Assembly (NCBI RefSeq): GCF_017591425.1
Contig: NW_024467120.1
Location: forward strand, 2,666,001 to 2,730,000
DNA: 64,000 bases
Source: Ochotona curzoniae
Taxonomy: Eukaryota; Chordata; Mammalia; Lagomorpha; Ochotonidae
Direction of reading: 5' to 3'
A program made the translations under genes and the position numbers. How positions within the stretch are numbered: position 1 is the stretch's first letter; the number at the start of each line of letters is the position of its first letter. Shown here piece by piece: positions 1 to 12,400 of this stretch. The notes beneath the pieces were generated by a model. It searched no databases and was not told the origin of the DNA. It was given only the letters and a program-made list of their open reading frames with translations.

Positions 1-867
1 GCTTCTGAAATCCGTGCTTAGGGATCACTTGCGCATGGTTTGTGAATTAAATCTGTGTGTTCATTTCTAAGTGGATGCCAAATGGCTGAGGCCCATGATG
101 TCTATGGGCCACAATTTGGAATGACCAGGATTTGAGTTTTTGGAGAATAGTCAGATGTGGCTGAGCTCCTTTATGGAGCTTGTTGCAGCAATAGGGTTCT
201 CTTGTTTCTATTTATTTCTAACTGTCATGCAAAGGTATTATGGAGTATGACATACAAAGTTGATGCCTGACTAATTGCGATTTCTGATCATGGGCTAGTT
301 GATTATTTCAAATGATGGCATGTGTCTTATACATAAAAAAACCTTTTCCTTTCGCATCCCTGAATTCTGTGTTGCGCTCTCTAGGAATACAGGGTGGATG
401 AAGTGCTTGGTTTTGCAGAGCATTGCAGACCAAGTCGAGAACTCTTCCTTAGTGGTTGCCCACCGTTGTTGCTGACTCCATCTGAGGGATGTTCTGCAGT
501 GGTCGAGAAAGAACGGAGGGGCAGCCTGGCTCATGAGAGCCTTGAGGATTGCTTAGGATGCCAGTTGGTCTTAAAATAGCACATTATGAATAGTAAGTGG
601 ATATGTATTATCAGTTGGCAGTGCAGGAGAGAATCCTGGGGAGCTCGAGCCAGTACAGGATGAGAGGAAAGAGCTGCACGTTTAAAAAAAAAACTATTCT
701 GTGAATGATTGAATTGGTCTATATTCATTGAAAATAGTGCAGATTTGTGCTGAAGAGGCCACTGGTTGATGCTTAGTGAGAGCCGCTTCTCTGTAGTGTG
801 GAAGCCTGGTTACCTTTGTAGCTGGGCGATTACTGACTAGTCACTGTGGGCAAGTTAGTTGCTAGCT

Positions 868-1012
868 GTATAGAGAGAGAAAGATAGTGATTGAGATTTT
901 TCATCCAGTAGTTTACTCCTCAAATGGCCACAATAGCTAGTGTCAGACCAAGCTGAAGGGCAGAGCCTGGAAATCCATCTGGGTCTCCTACATGGTGGCA
1001 GGCAGTTCATCT
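868..1012 (-). mobile_element. Old CSINE-type fragment
   Basis: A GAGAGAAAGATAG purine run is followed by recognisable TTTACTCCTCAAATGGCCACAA and TGGGTCTCCTACATGG blocks in antisense order. The 5' half of the element (high-coordinate side) is not recognisable after about 1012. Confidence 0.5.
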
Positions 1013-1119
1013 TCTCTTTTGACCGTTTTACTTAGGGCATCCTGGATGTCTCTTGAGGTTAGATGCTCGAGGGAAGACTACGGCGTGTCACTTGAATTGA
1101 GTGCTCTTGGCTTTTAAGG

Positions 1120-1415
1120 CTTTTTTTTTTTTTTAAATAAATCAGGCATGTGTCAAGGGCTGGAGTACAGTACCAGTGACTGAAGTGTTTCCTGACTCCC
1201 TGTAAACCTGTTTCAGTCCCCAAATGACACAATGGCCCAAACTGAGCTGAGCCAGGAGATTCCTCTAGACCTCACACACGAGTGCAGGGGCTCCTCTCCT
1301 GCTATCCAGACCATAAGCAGAACTGGGTCAGAAATGAACCATCCAGTACCCAAACTGGCATCTGTAAGCGATGCTGCTGACCTCACAGAGCAGAGTATTA
1401 GCTTGCTGTGCCACT
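1120..1415 (-). mobile_element. Divergent CSINE-type copy
   Basis: It begins with a 14-15 T tract (1120-1134), which is the reversed A tail. It then shows CCCCAAATGACACAATGGCC, AACTGAGCTGAGCCAGGAG and a closing TTAGCTTGCTGTGCCAC. Blocks in the middle are poorly preserved. A second copy of the same family starts 45 bases further on. Confidence 0.55.
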
Positions 1416-1460
1416 ATATGTGTTCCTTGTTCCCTCCTCCCTGCTTCAATGACTGATTCT

Positions 1461-1783
1461 TAAAAGATTTATTTATTTCCGTTAGGAAGGCAGATTAATA
1501 AAGAGAAGAGACAGAGAGAAAGATCTTCTGTCCACTGCTTCACTCACTTTCTATGTGCTGCAACGGCTGGAGCTGAGCTGATCCAAAGCCAGTTGCTTCT
1601 GCCAGGTCTCTCCCGCACAGATAACAGGGTCCCAAGGCTTTGGGCCGTCCTCAACTGCCTTCTTTGACCATAGACAGGGAGCTAGGTGGGAAGTGGAGCA
1701 TCTGGGAAATGAACCAGCACACATATGGGATCCAGGCATATGCAAAGCGAGGATTGAGCTACTGAGCCATTGTGCTGGGGTCA
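1461..1783 (-). mobile_element. CSINE-type SINE, near full length
   Basis: The copy has AAAGATTTATTTATTT at its tail, GAAAGATCTTCTGTCCACTG, GGGTCCCAAGGCTTTGGGCC and CATATGGGATCC blocks in order, ending with ACTGAGCCATTGTGCTGGGG. Moderate divergence points to an older subfamily. The apparent 77-residue reading frame across it is an antisense artefact shared by many copies. Confidence 0.85.
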
Positions 1784-3868
1784 TGACTGATTCAGACAGC
1801 TACTAAAGATTAGAAAATACGAAGGAAACACTTTATGTAGTATGTTTGCTTGATTTCTACTCGTATGTCCTGGGATATTTTCTAGCATGGTCATTACTTT
1901 GAGCCATTACAGAGTGAGGGTTGGATGTCAGTACCTTCATTCTGCTCTTCCTGTTGTACAACTGACAGTTTGGTGTTTTGTATAGGCACACCTTTGTAGT
2001 CTGCAGCGTTGCAGCAAGTGCAAAGTTGAGGTGCTTCTCCCTGGCCCTGAAGTTGCCAAAGCTGTTTTCTTTTGGATATTCTGATCATTACCTACTGGTG
2101 GATATTTCAGGATCAACCTCACAGAGCCCATTTATATTGTATTGGGTTCGTGTTAAGCATTAGCAACAAGAAAGATATCAAATTTGGATCAGTACTATAA
2201 ATTACAACAGAACTCTTAAGTGTGTTTGTCTTAAAACAATTAACATGTGTAATTTGTGTCCTGGATCTGCTTCCCCTGTACTTAAAGCACACTACAGGTG
2301 CAATGAAGCTGGTGTGTCAGTAACTAGATCATACGCATGGTGTTCTTTGCAGGAGCTTTCATCTAAACTAGATTATATTTTTAGTAGACATTGGTTTGTA
2401 GGATGTAGAAGTCAGTTTGAAGGCACCAGCATGCACAGGATGCTGTAAATTGGCACAGGAGCCTTCCACTGAAAGCTTCTTGGGGGCTTTATAATTTATA
2501 AGCTGTGTACGTCAGAGACAGGGTCTGATTGGAGATGAACCGTATGGGAATCAGTACCTGGTGGTGACGACAGTTCTGAGTGACAGCCGTAATGAGCCTC
2601 TGGCTGCCAGAAAGGTGGATTTTGGCCTAATAAGCAGTGACTCCTATTGCAGCTGATTCTGTCATCTAGTGCAACTCGGATGCTAGGGAGAGTTTCAGGG
2701 AAACTCAAGGGAGAGTAGCCTGGAGCTCTGTTGTGCTTTTCGTATGTGGCATAACCAAATTACCTGCATTTTAGTGGACTGGATATTTGGATTTCTTTAA
2801 TGAGTCTGGTGAGAATGCTGACATTTATCTTGTATTTGATCATGTGATTGTAAGATGACTTAATGATTTCAGCCAAGAAGCAGTTTGAAATTTCTCCTCT
2901 TCCTCCTGCCATGTTCAGGCAGTGGTTCCTGGCTGCTTCTCTTCGCTTCCTGTCTGTAGCTTCTTTGGTTTTCCCAGGATCCTGACCAGGAAAGCAGGAT
3001 GTACCGTCTTTGTCTGGAGGTGCTGCCTAAGAAACGGAAATCTTAGCTTGGCAGGCCCACATAAGTGGCAGACATCTGAGGGAGTGGCCAGTCTTTCCCT
3101 CCTTTCTTGAGGGCCTTTGGTTCTCCTTCTTTTAGAAGCTGGAGATTCGCTCTCGTTGTAGGAAATCCTGACAGCTTAAGGAGAGTGCAGCTTACGTTAT
3201 TTAGGGCTTAGAGCCTCTATGTGGTTGGATTTCTAAGATGTAGTTTGTGTTTATGCAGACTTTAGGAATTTAAGTGCTGGAAAAGACTTCATATAATCCA
3301 GCCTTCTTCAGGAATCTCATGAAGATTTCACAAGATCTGCAAGTGTCAGCAAGGAAAAATGAGTTGTTTGGTACAACCCCAGAACAGCAGGCCCGTGTGT
3401 TGTGTTGTCTGAGGTATCTGCTTTTATTTCAGTGAAAGGAATCTGAGCACCCATATCCTCTGAACTTTAACATGGCAACAAAATTTCTAAAAGAGTGGTA
3501 CTTGTGTCTTCAATTTAGTGTACTCACTTTGGGAAATTCCTGTGAAATGTTTTAGTATAGACATAGTTGGTGGAATTACTGCTGTTTCTGTAATTTGACA
3601 GGGCAATTAATGAGAGTGTGTTTCAGTCACTTTGTTGGGTGTTTGTTCAGATGGATTACTTTGGGACTGGGTCGAACAATACTTACTCAGTGTCTGTTAT
3701 GAGCTGGTTTTGGATCTAACCTTGAAATGCTGCTTACAAGAGGCTGGAAATAATAGGATGAATAGGATAGAAGAGATGGAAATGGAAAAGGTTACTGCCT
3801 GATTTGATCACTGCATTTATGAAATATTTAGATGTTGAAATATGGTGCTTCATTCTGAAAACCATATG
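1784..3868. other. Intron 1 stretch with nothing recognised
   Basis: About 2.1 kb of mixed-composition DNA. No reading frame longer than about 70 codons, no clear repeat and no RNA gene signature were seen. Confidence 0.6.
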
Positions 3869-4028
3869 GGCGAGGGCAGGTGTTTGGCCTAGCAGTTGGG
3901 CTGTTTATATCCCATGTTGGCATCCCTCGATTCAGCATCCACTCCTGACTCCAATTTCTGGCTAGTACAGATTCTGGGCGAGGCAAATGTCTCTTCTAAC
4001 TCACAAGGGACACAGTTCTTGTGTTTCT
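3869..4028 (+). mobile_element. Old CSINE-type fragment, 5' half
   Basis: GTGTTTGGCCTAGCAGTTGGG resembles the SINE 5' end with an A-box-like TGGCCTAGCAG. It is followed by ATCCCATGTTGGCATCCC and CAGCATCCACTCCTGACTCC. Similarity fades before the 3' half. It lies about 200 bases upstream of exon 2. Confidence 0.5.
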
Positions 4029-4197
4029 AACTTTCGTCGTCGAGGTCATTAACAGGCTTAATCACTGTGTCTGTCCTGTTTCTGCATGCCGCTCAAATAG
4101 GGAGTTAAATAATTATAAGTTATATGTTAATCACAAATTTTAGAAAAAGAGATCATTTTGTGTGTGATTATTTACTTCTATCCTTGCATTTAGGTAA

Positions 4198-4530
<333 letters not shown>

Positions 4531-4649
4531 TAATGAGAAAGATGCTTTAGTCCGATCCCTAGGTTTAACTTGGAATCCTGTCTTGTAGATTTTATTATAT
4601 ACCCAAGTATGTTGGAGAAGCCTTTGATGATCTTGCTAAACATGGAGTG

Positions 4650-7100
4650 TTTTTTTTTTTCTAAAGCTTACTTAGTTGATTAGGGTACAAAGGGTCAGGG
4701 GCTACAGGAAAGTGGGTAATACCATTGTACCTACACTAATATCATCATTTTTTCACTGTATCAGGGGTCAGGGGAGAAACAAAGGGAAAAGCCCCACCCA
4801 GCCTCCCACCCATCTTACTTCCCCGATGTGAGGCACACTCTGAAGGTCTTGCTTAAGAAGTTTTGATAGTTCAACAGTTCTGAATTGGTGCCGATCTCGT
4901 CTTTCCAATCATGATGAAATCTTCACAATCTACTGACTCACATAGGATTTGGAGATCAGCAGTTCAGTTGGAGGGATCACCTAAGAAACTTAGTCTGATG
5001 TGATCCCAGACCTGATTCTTGTGTGTGCATGCCAGTACAGGGTCTGTCACAGATCGTTGTCCCAGTCAGTTTATGCACATGCTAGTCGTTACAATTGCTG
5101 GGTCAGTTCCGTGTCCAGCCCTGTCATCCGCTTGAACCAGTGGGTGTTGTAGTTCAGTGTGATCCTGCCCACTTCATACTCTGTCCTCACGCAAACCAGT
5201 GGGAGCTGCAGCTGAGTTGGGGTGACTGCCCATAGCCCCTACCAGGCCTGCTCCCTACCCTGGTTCCCATGCATGCCAGTATGCACCACAGGCTTGTTCA
5301 GTCTGGCCTACACATCCCATTTAGCTCTCATACTTGGAAATGGATATTGAAGCCTCGTTCAATCCAACCAACCTACTATCCAGTCCACACACATACTGGC
5401 AGGTGCCTTTCTGTCTAGCCACCCCTGCGTCTGTCCTGGTTTTTGTGCTCTCCAGTGGGAGTGGTTACCCACAAGGGAGGTGCCCACTATTTCCCTACCA
5501 GACCACTCCCACTCCCGGATCATGCGCTTTCCAGGTGGTTCTGTGGTTTGACTTAACAGAATTAGCCCCAGTGCCAGCCTTTGCCATCTGATGCTGTGGT
5601 AAAGCCCAACCAACCCTCACCCACTCAAATTTTGCTTGCACCAGTTGAAACAGTCAGCCCAATCTGGCCCTTCCCCAATCTAGCTCCCATGAGGCGCACA
5701 GGTGTTGTAGCCCTGCCTAGTCTGGTCTGCCCCCATCCCAACTCCCTACTCTCCAGTGGGAGTGGTTGTCTAGCAGGGGAGCCCACATTCCTCTGCTGGC
5801 TTTGCCTCCTCCCCCCTAGTTCTCATGTGTGCTGTTTGGGCACTGCAACCACATCTGGTACGGCTCACCTCACCTTGGCATTCCTTAATGTGCACTGGTA
5901 TGAGTTGCGACGAACCTGGCCTGACCCACACTCTATGCTGGTGCTCGGATTCATCAGAGGTTGATGTGAATGGGTTCAGCCTGGTCTTTCCTCCTGACCT
6001 ATGCCAAATGTATGCCAGAGGGTATCTTTCTCTGGCCTGATTTGGGTTCTCCCTGTCATGGTTCTTGCACTTACTTGCAGGGACTGTGTCCCAACAGAGG
6101 AGTTTCCCAGGCTCCTGTATCAGAACCTCTCCCTATGCCAGGTCTTATATGTGTACTGCTGGTTCCATGGGCCAGCCCTCCTTGTTGGCCTTCATTCTAT
6201 TCCAGTTTTTACTGTTGGATGTTTCAGCCCAGCCAGTGCTTGTCCACATCCAGACACTGCTCACACATGTCTCAGGAGGAGCAGAGACGTAGCCTAGTCC
6301 GTCCTACATCTACCCACGTTCTCTAGAGCACCAGATGGTGCTGGCGTCTAGTCTGGTTTTTCCTATGGAGATTGCAGCCATATCCAGACCAGAATGCAGC
6401 CCCCACTCTGTTCCCTGCACTCTTCCTTTGAGAACCCCAATCCAGCAAGAGTGTACTCTCTCAGCTCCCCAACCAAGCCTATTCCCAGCCCTTGGTTATG
6501 CTCTGACCCAGCTTGCCGTAGCCCCTCACCTTTCTCACCCTTTGCCTTTGATGCTGTGGTCTAGTATCCCTGGCTCATGCACACCAGTTGGAGTAAGAGC
6601 CTAGTTCAGTATGACCTGTGCTCCATCCTGAATTCTGTTACTCCTTGTGAGTTGAAGTTTGCTTGGCCCTGCCTGGTTTGCCCCTTTCCAGTCGCATCTC
6701 CACTCATCCTGCATTCCTGTTTTAGGATACACTTTCGGGTGCTGCTGCCTTGACCTACCCAGACTGTTGTTGGTTCCTTTGCTTGTAAGAGATGGCAGGT
6801 GCCATGGTCACACCTAGCTCAACCCATTGCCATCTCAGCTTGTGAGCTAACCAGCAGGACTTGTATTTCCACAAGTTTGAGTCTGCTCTTCCCCCACAGA
6901 GTTTAACCCTGGACCAAGTTCTCTCGCATGTTGGTTAGTGTCTTGATCCTGCCAAGTGTGACTAGTCCCACTGTTCTGCCACCTAGTCAGGTACTGGTAC
7001 CTAGCCCTGCCAGCAGGCCCCCATCCATAGCTTTGGTGTGGACTAGTGTGTGGCAGTCAGTGATGCTCTATGCTAACAGCCCATCTTAGGATTCCTAATT
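4650..7100 (-). mobile_element. L1-like 3' end with long degenerate tandem array (copy A)
   Basis: The sense strand is minus. The 3' end is a T tract at 4650-4660 on the plus strand followed by CTTACTTAGTTGATTAGGGT, the same end as in the copies at 59.2 kb and 61.7 kb. About 450 bases of conserved 3' unique sequence follow (including the TTTTGATAGTTCAACAGTT block near 4861), then roughly 2 kb of C/T-rich imperfect units built around CCAGTGGGAGTTGTAGCC, TGGTCTGCCCCCATCCC and TTCTCATG words. Unit spacing is very roughly 70-80 bases. Similar C/T-rich sequence continues to about 7620 without a counterpart elsewhere in the window, so the true 5' end may lie there. No reverse-transcriptase frame is present. 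Rabbit L1 is reported to have 78 bp direct repeats in its 3' UTR, which supports an L1 3' UTR assignment. A non-autonomous element is the alternative. Confidence 0.65.
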
Positions 7101-7730
7101 TGGGCTGGTGAATCAGTCTTTCCCAAATATATATCCTGGACATCCCCCTCCAAACCACCAGGTCTAGTACCCACGCTTTCCATAAATTTTCATGATCCTG
7201 CTGCTGGGCATCACCCAGAATTCATCTCTCACCTACACTCACTCTGGCCTTATTCATGGGTGTCCCTAGCCAATAATTACATATTCTAAAAACCCCAGAG
7301 CTTGCCACTGGGCAGCCAGAGTTAGCCTGGCACCCAATATGCACACTGGCCCAAAGCCTAGTGTCCTACTCAGTCACCTCCTGGCAGCATTGACTTTGGT
7401 CTGAGTCCCCAACATTTGGTCCGACCTGGCTGGGGCACCCCCCAGCAGCTGCTACAGTGTGGTGAGCTGCTTTTTCCCCAACTCCACGGTCTGGACGAAT
7501 TGAAGGTTTTAGTTTTGGTCTTGCTGTTGGGTATGGTAGCCTGCTAATCACATGCTTGCTTCATGCAGTCAGGGTAGGCAAATTGCTGCATGGCAGTAGG
7601 GACCTCAGATTTGCTGAGTCCATGGAAGCAAACCTCTTGAAACTTCTCAGAGAGCTTTGAAGCTTTGGTGAAAACTTCCTTCTGAGTTTATTTTGGTATC
7701 TACCACCGCCACCCCCCCGTAAAACGTTGT

Positions 7731-8045
7731 AAAAATTATTTTTATTTTCCTTATTTCAAAAGCAGATATTAGAGGAGAGACAGAAAGTGTTCTATCCACT
7801 GGTTCACTCCCCAAATGGTTGAAATGGCCAGATCTGAGCCGATCCATAACCAGGAGTTAGGAACTTCTGCCAGGTTCCTACATTGAATGCAGGAGCCTAA
7901 GAACTTGGATCGTGCTCTGCTGGTTTCTCAGGCCATAAGCTGAGAGCTGAATTGGAAGTGGAGTAACGGGGATAAGAACCAGCGCTCATGCAGAAGGCCA
8001 GTATCAAAGACAGAGGGTTAGCTTACTGTGCCATCAGACTAGGTG
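7731..8045 (-). mobile_element. CSINE-type SINE, older
   Basis: The tail region TTATTTTTATTTTCC is followed by AAAAGCAGATATTAGAGGAGAGACAG, GGTTCACTCCCCAAATGG, GAGCCGATCC and, at the far end, AGCTTACTGTGCCATC. It lies just beyond copy A of the large retroelement. Confidence 0.75.
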
Positions 8046-8149
8046 CATCATAGGGCTTATCAAGAAGTGGTGGATTTTTTCATGGTACTGTAATTTGTTG
8101 CTGATGTTTTTGTTGTTATTGTGTGTATTCTGCCTCATAGCAGTTGTTG

Positions 8150-8520
8150 ACCTTGTTTCATGCCTTCCCATCTACAGAAATGTATAGTGATAGAGTACTG
8201 GGGTCTATCAAATAGATACCCCCAACAGATATGGGGGTATAGTGGAACACGCATCCCTGCATCCAGATGAAAGATGGAATCCCACTGAAACTGTTTGACA
8301 TGTGTAGACAGTGGCATGCTGGACTTGTCTGTACCAACATTGTTGCGGTACATTTAAATAAGAGATTGATAGAGTTTTGATTACTTAAGTAGGACTGCAC
8401 TATTGTAACAAAATGGGAATAATCTGAAGGGGGTGAGAGTTGGGGATAGAATCCCCAGCGATACGAAATTGTACCACGTAATTCAAAATTCAAAATAAAA
8501 ATGTGTTGAGATTGAAAAAA
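8150..8520 (+). mobile_element. Possible retroelement 3' end with AATAAA and A-rich tail
   Basis: The stretch contains an ATAGATACCCCC...ATATGGGGGTAT short inverted repeat (near 8210-8237) and ends with AATTGTACCACGTAATTC, AAAATTCAAAATAAAAATG and a short A run at 8514-8519. The end resembles a non-LTR retrotransposon 3' terminus, but no second copy is present in this window, so the assignment is tentative. Confidence 0.35.
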
Positions 8521-9142
8521 GGGGTAGTATGAATCAGATTAAATGATTTCAAAAAATGATTTTGAGGTTGCTCAAAGACTGAGCAGTTCTATTATTTTAG
8601 GCGAAGTGGGTGATTTCACCCAGCCTCTGGAGCTCTGGTTAGTTTCTTGGAATGCTAGAGAAATAGAAATGAATTGTCCATTTCCCAGCTTGTACTGTTC
8701 TAGATCTGTGCTCTAGACTTTGTTTTAGGAGAGTTCACATATATAGGATCCTTGATAGTTGGCAGGAGTGCCAAATGCCATGTTCCTGTCTTTCCCTGTC
8801 TACTTGGAACCAGTGCTTGTAGATGCACCTGGTGCTTGCCTGATTCTGTAGAGCTGTGATAGGGTTTTCTGAGATTAACCCCCTTCAGCCACCCGCACAT
8901 CTCTCTGTTTGAGTAGTTAATGCATGGCTTCAGAGAACAGTCTCCAGTCTGTATCTGACTTGGCTTTGCGGCCCAATGCTCAAGCTTGAGTATTGTGGAC
9001 AGGTTAGGTGAAACTATTACAGCTTGTGCCCTGCAACCTTGATCCAGGCCTGAGAAGCCTGGTCAAAGGTTTAAATTTGAAGGAGACAAAAATGAAGTGG
9101 AAAATCAGTTGTAAATATAGAATTTATGCCACCATATATGGA

Positions 9143-9475
9143 TTTTTTTTAAGGATTTATTTTATTTTTATCGCAAAGTCAGATCTACAGAGAGAGGGAG
9201 AGACAGAGAGGAAGATCTGCTCTCTGAAGATTCACTCCCCAAGCGACTGCAGTTGCCAGTGCTGTGCCAGTTCGAAGCCAGGATCCCGAAACTTGTTCCT
9301 CGTCTCTGACGTGGGTGCAGGGTCCCAAGGCTTTGGGCCGTCCTCGACTGCTTTCCCAGGCCACAAGCAGGGAGCTGGATGGGAAGCAGGGCTGCCAGGA
9401 TTAGAACCGGCACCCATATGGGATCACAGCGTGTTCAAGGCAAGGACTTTAGCTGCTGGGCCATGGTGCTAGGTT
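9143..9475 (-). mobile_element. Young CSINE-type SINE with target-site duplication
   Basis: A T tract leads into AAGGATTTATTTTATTTTTA and all diagnostic blocks follow to GGGCCATGGTGCTAGG. The flanks carry a nearly perfect duplication: CCATATATGGATTTT at 9132-9146 and CCATATATGATTTT at 9476-9489. The low divergence indicates a fairly recent insertion. Confidence 0.92.
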
Positions 9476-9489
9476 CCATATATGATTTT

Positions 9490-12400
9490 CTTAAAGGAAT
9501 TGTATCTTTTTTTTCCCCCTTTAATTTGTTATCTGTCTACCACTTTTTGGTCATATAAGAAACTCCAAATCTTAAACCTGTTTAGAGGTAATTGCTTTAC
9601 ATTGAGCATACTTTTTTGAGTAAATGATGAGACTGTCAAGGGGATGATGAAGAATAATTTTCTTGGATAGCGTCCTAGCAGAATAGAGCAAAACCTGTTG
9701 CTGTTTTAGGAATGCAGTTATAATAAGGAATGTTTATGCCTTAATGTTGCTTTAATTTATTAACAAAGATTAAATAATCTAACCGTTCTTAATCGAAAAT
9801 ATCTGTGTGTTGAGCAAGAATTTTCCTAATATGCCTTGGATTTAATAAACATGGGTGCATATCAATGATTGAAATGTTAAGTTCTTCAACAATTAACATT
9901 TGAGTCGCCAGCAGTTGGTTATGGTTCGTATTGATGCAGTTCTTACAGCGCCTTCCTAGTGAAGGTCACTTTTTGTCATGGTCGTTTGCTCTTCACCCTG
10001 TCGCAGAATGTCTTTTACGTAGAGATACTGGAACTTGGGCCTCTGTTGAGCTGGTGAGATGCTGGTGAACATGCCATTTTCTGCTTCGTATTGCTGTTTT
10101 TGGGATTGGCGTCTGTGGCTTCCTTTCTGTTATTTTGTATGATGGATTTCTGCAGATGTTCTGAGTAAACATGCCTCTTGGTTTCACTAGTTAAGAAGTT
10201 TGAACTTGTTTAATAACTTCTGTCTTTAAAGCAGCTGACATGTTAAATTGTGTGCGTTGCGGCTCGGGTTGCCTGAAGCACGGGCAGTCACAGTGTGCCT
10301 CATGGGAGCATGTCCTGTCTTACAAGTGTACGCGGCTCGGGCAGGCTTGCAAGGGCGCGCCTTTCAGAGAAATTTGTAATCACAGCAAGTATCAAGACTT
10401 CCTTAGACTCATACAGATGGCCGAGGGAATATTTCTAATGACTTTTCTCTGTATGAACTTATATAAAAGTATGCCTCTGTATCACTGCAGTTTGAAAGAC
10501 GGCGGCAACAGGTGTCCAACACTGTAATAGAATAATAACTGAGACAAGCTGCTTAGAAAAGAGTCTCACTGGCTCTGGTCTTGGAAAAGGTGTGTGATAG
10601 ATCATGGATGGTAAAAATGCGTGGATGACAAGGAAACTGAAGCTAAGCCAAGGCTTCCTGCCTGCCTGCTTGCCTGCCTGCCTGCCTTCCTCCATCCCTT
10701 CCTTCCTTGATTCAGATTGCCTCTGTTCCTTTGCAGCTGTTTGGGGAATGCCTTTCTGTAAATCTGCCTTTGAAATAAATACAAATAACCTTTTTGTACG
10801 AAAAAACCCAAGTTGACATCACTTACATTAATGTGATTGCCATTCCTTTGTGAGGACTGAGCAGTTCCTGTGTGTGAAGCAGTCCCTGCTTGTGTGAAGG
10901 TGTAAGGGTGCGTGCTACTTAGAGCAGAGTTCTCAGCCTCCTCATTTCTGGTGGTCTGGCGGAGTCGTCCTATTCCAAGCCAACCCAAGGTAGTTGAGAG
11001 TTTTTTAAGTATCATAAAATCCATGTCATCTACATATTTGCTGTGTTATTCAGAGAAACTATTCTCATGACAAGGTCTGCATAGACCCATAGTAGGTCAG
11101 TGGCAGAGCAGATTAGAATTCTCTACGAGTCTCAGAATAATTTGTAGAAGCTTTCCCACCCCCCTCAAAGCAGCACTGTCTTTGGAAGGAGGTAAATTCA
11201 GATTTGTTTTCCTCCTCTGGGAAAGAAGTGTGCAGAAGAGGGTGTTAGCTGTTTTGTAGAATGAGTATGGTTCTGAGCTTTTCAATTGGTAAATGAAAAG
11301 ATAGAAGGACTCTCATGGTTCATAACCCTGCTCTCTTAGACACACAGATAAATTAGAAATACTCTTAAATATCCTACAGGCTAGAAATCACGTGAGCAAT
11401 GGTGTACTTCTGCTAGCTTTTAGCCTTTGGGCCAACCTTTGAATTTCAGCTACGGTAACGTGTATCACCCCTGGTTCCTCCTTACCATGTCCAGTTTTGA
11501 AGGAATAAAGTAATTTTTCCCCTAATTTGATAAACCCCCATCCCTTTTTTTTAAACAGGTGCATGCATTCTGTTAACACAGTGAAGGCATAGAAATTTTA
11601 ATCCCCCAAATTCCTGATGCTATGGAGTAAAACCCCCATGCTCTAAAAATCAAAAAGTGTGAATGAGTATAAATTAAAAACACCAAAGCCATTGATTAAA
11701 TGGTCCTTTATTAATGGCACAGTATTTGGATTGAGAGTTTGTTGGGATATTTGGTTACCTTAGTTACTATCCCTTTGTAAAGGGGACATAAGCTTTGCGA
11801 TCTGGCTTTCTTTAAACTGTTCCAGAAGGACTGTGTATTTGTGACCTTCCCCTCTGTCTTGTCCCCTCTGAGTTGTGCTTAGCTGCTCCTGGGTGGCTGC
11901 GGTGTGTTCCCCAGGGACCGCTGCTCAGCTGCCTTGCATGCAGCCCCTGCTGCTGGCGAGGCAGCCAGGTTTTCTCTAACACATTGGTCCTCTGTTCTAG
12001 CTGAGATGTCAGACATACTGCTGAAACTAAGCTGAATGAAATGAGAGGCAACTGTTTTGTTGTAAAGAAACCTCATTTGCTTAAAAACAAAACTATTTGT
12101 CCTGGGAAAAGGTTCCTTTGTGAAGGCTACATCACTTTATCTTTCTAGCTTTGTTTATTCACTGAGTTTTAACCTAAGTAAACCAGGAGGCATTTCTGGG
12201 TGTAACTTCTGTATAGTCACTATTGATATTTCTAGTATTTTGGAAGACTGCTAAAATTTTTATCTCATCTCACTGATGTATCATGTATTCTATGGATTGG
12301 TAAATATGAGTGAAAATATACATGAGGAAGTAAGGTGTCTTAATTGTGAGATGATTTCTACTCTATCAGACTTCATGTGTTAACCTGATAGAAATACGTG

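Noticed and set aside
5334..6604. Overlapping plus-strand frames of 70-127 codons in copy A
   Set aside because: Same low-stop tandem composition as in copy B. The frames break at different points in each copy, so none is selected.
4650..7620. Possible solo LTR or endogenous retrovirus for the large repeat blocks
   Set aside because: The copies share a one-sided 3' end with AATAAA and an A-rich tail and have variable 5' truncation. No terminal TG...CA, no paired LTRs and no gag/pol frames were seen.
9168..9472. Recurring frame with a HPAPCLWPGKAVEDGPK-type motif, seen at many positions
   Set aside because: It is the antisense or sense translation of the SINE body and appears wherever a near-consensus SINE lies (for example 1.6, 9.3, 27.6, 51.1 kb).
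10602..11024. 140-codon minus-strand frame near 10.6-11.0 kb
   Set aside because: Part of it is a Lys-Ala-Gly-Arg-Gln repeat encoded by the CTGC simple repeat. The rest has no similarity I recognise.
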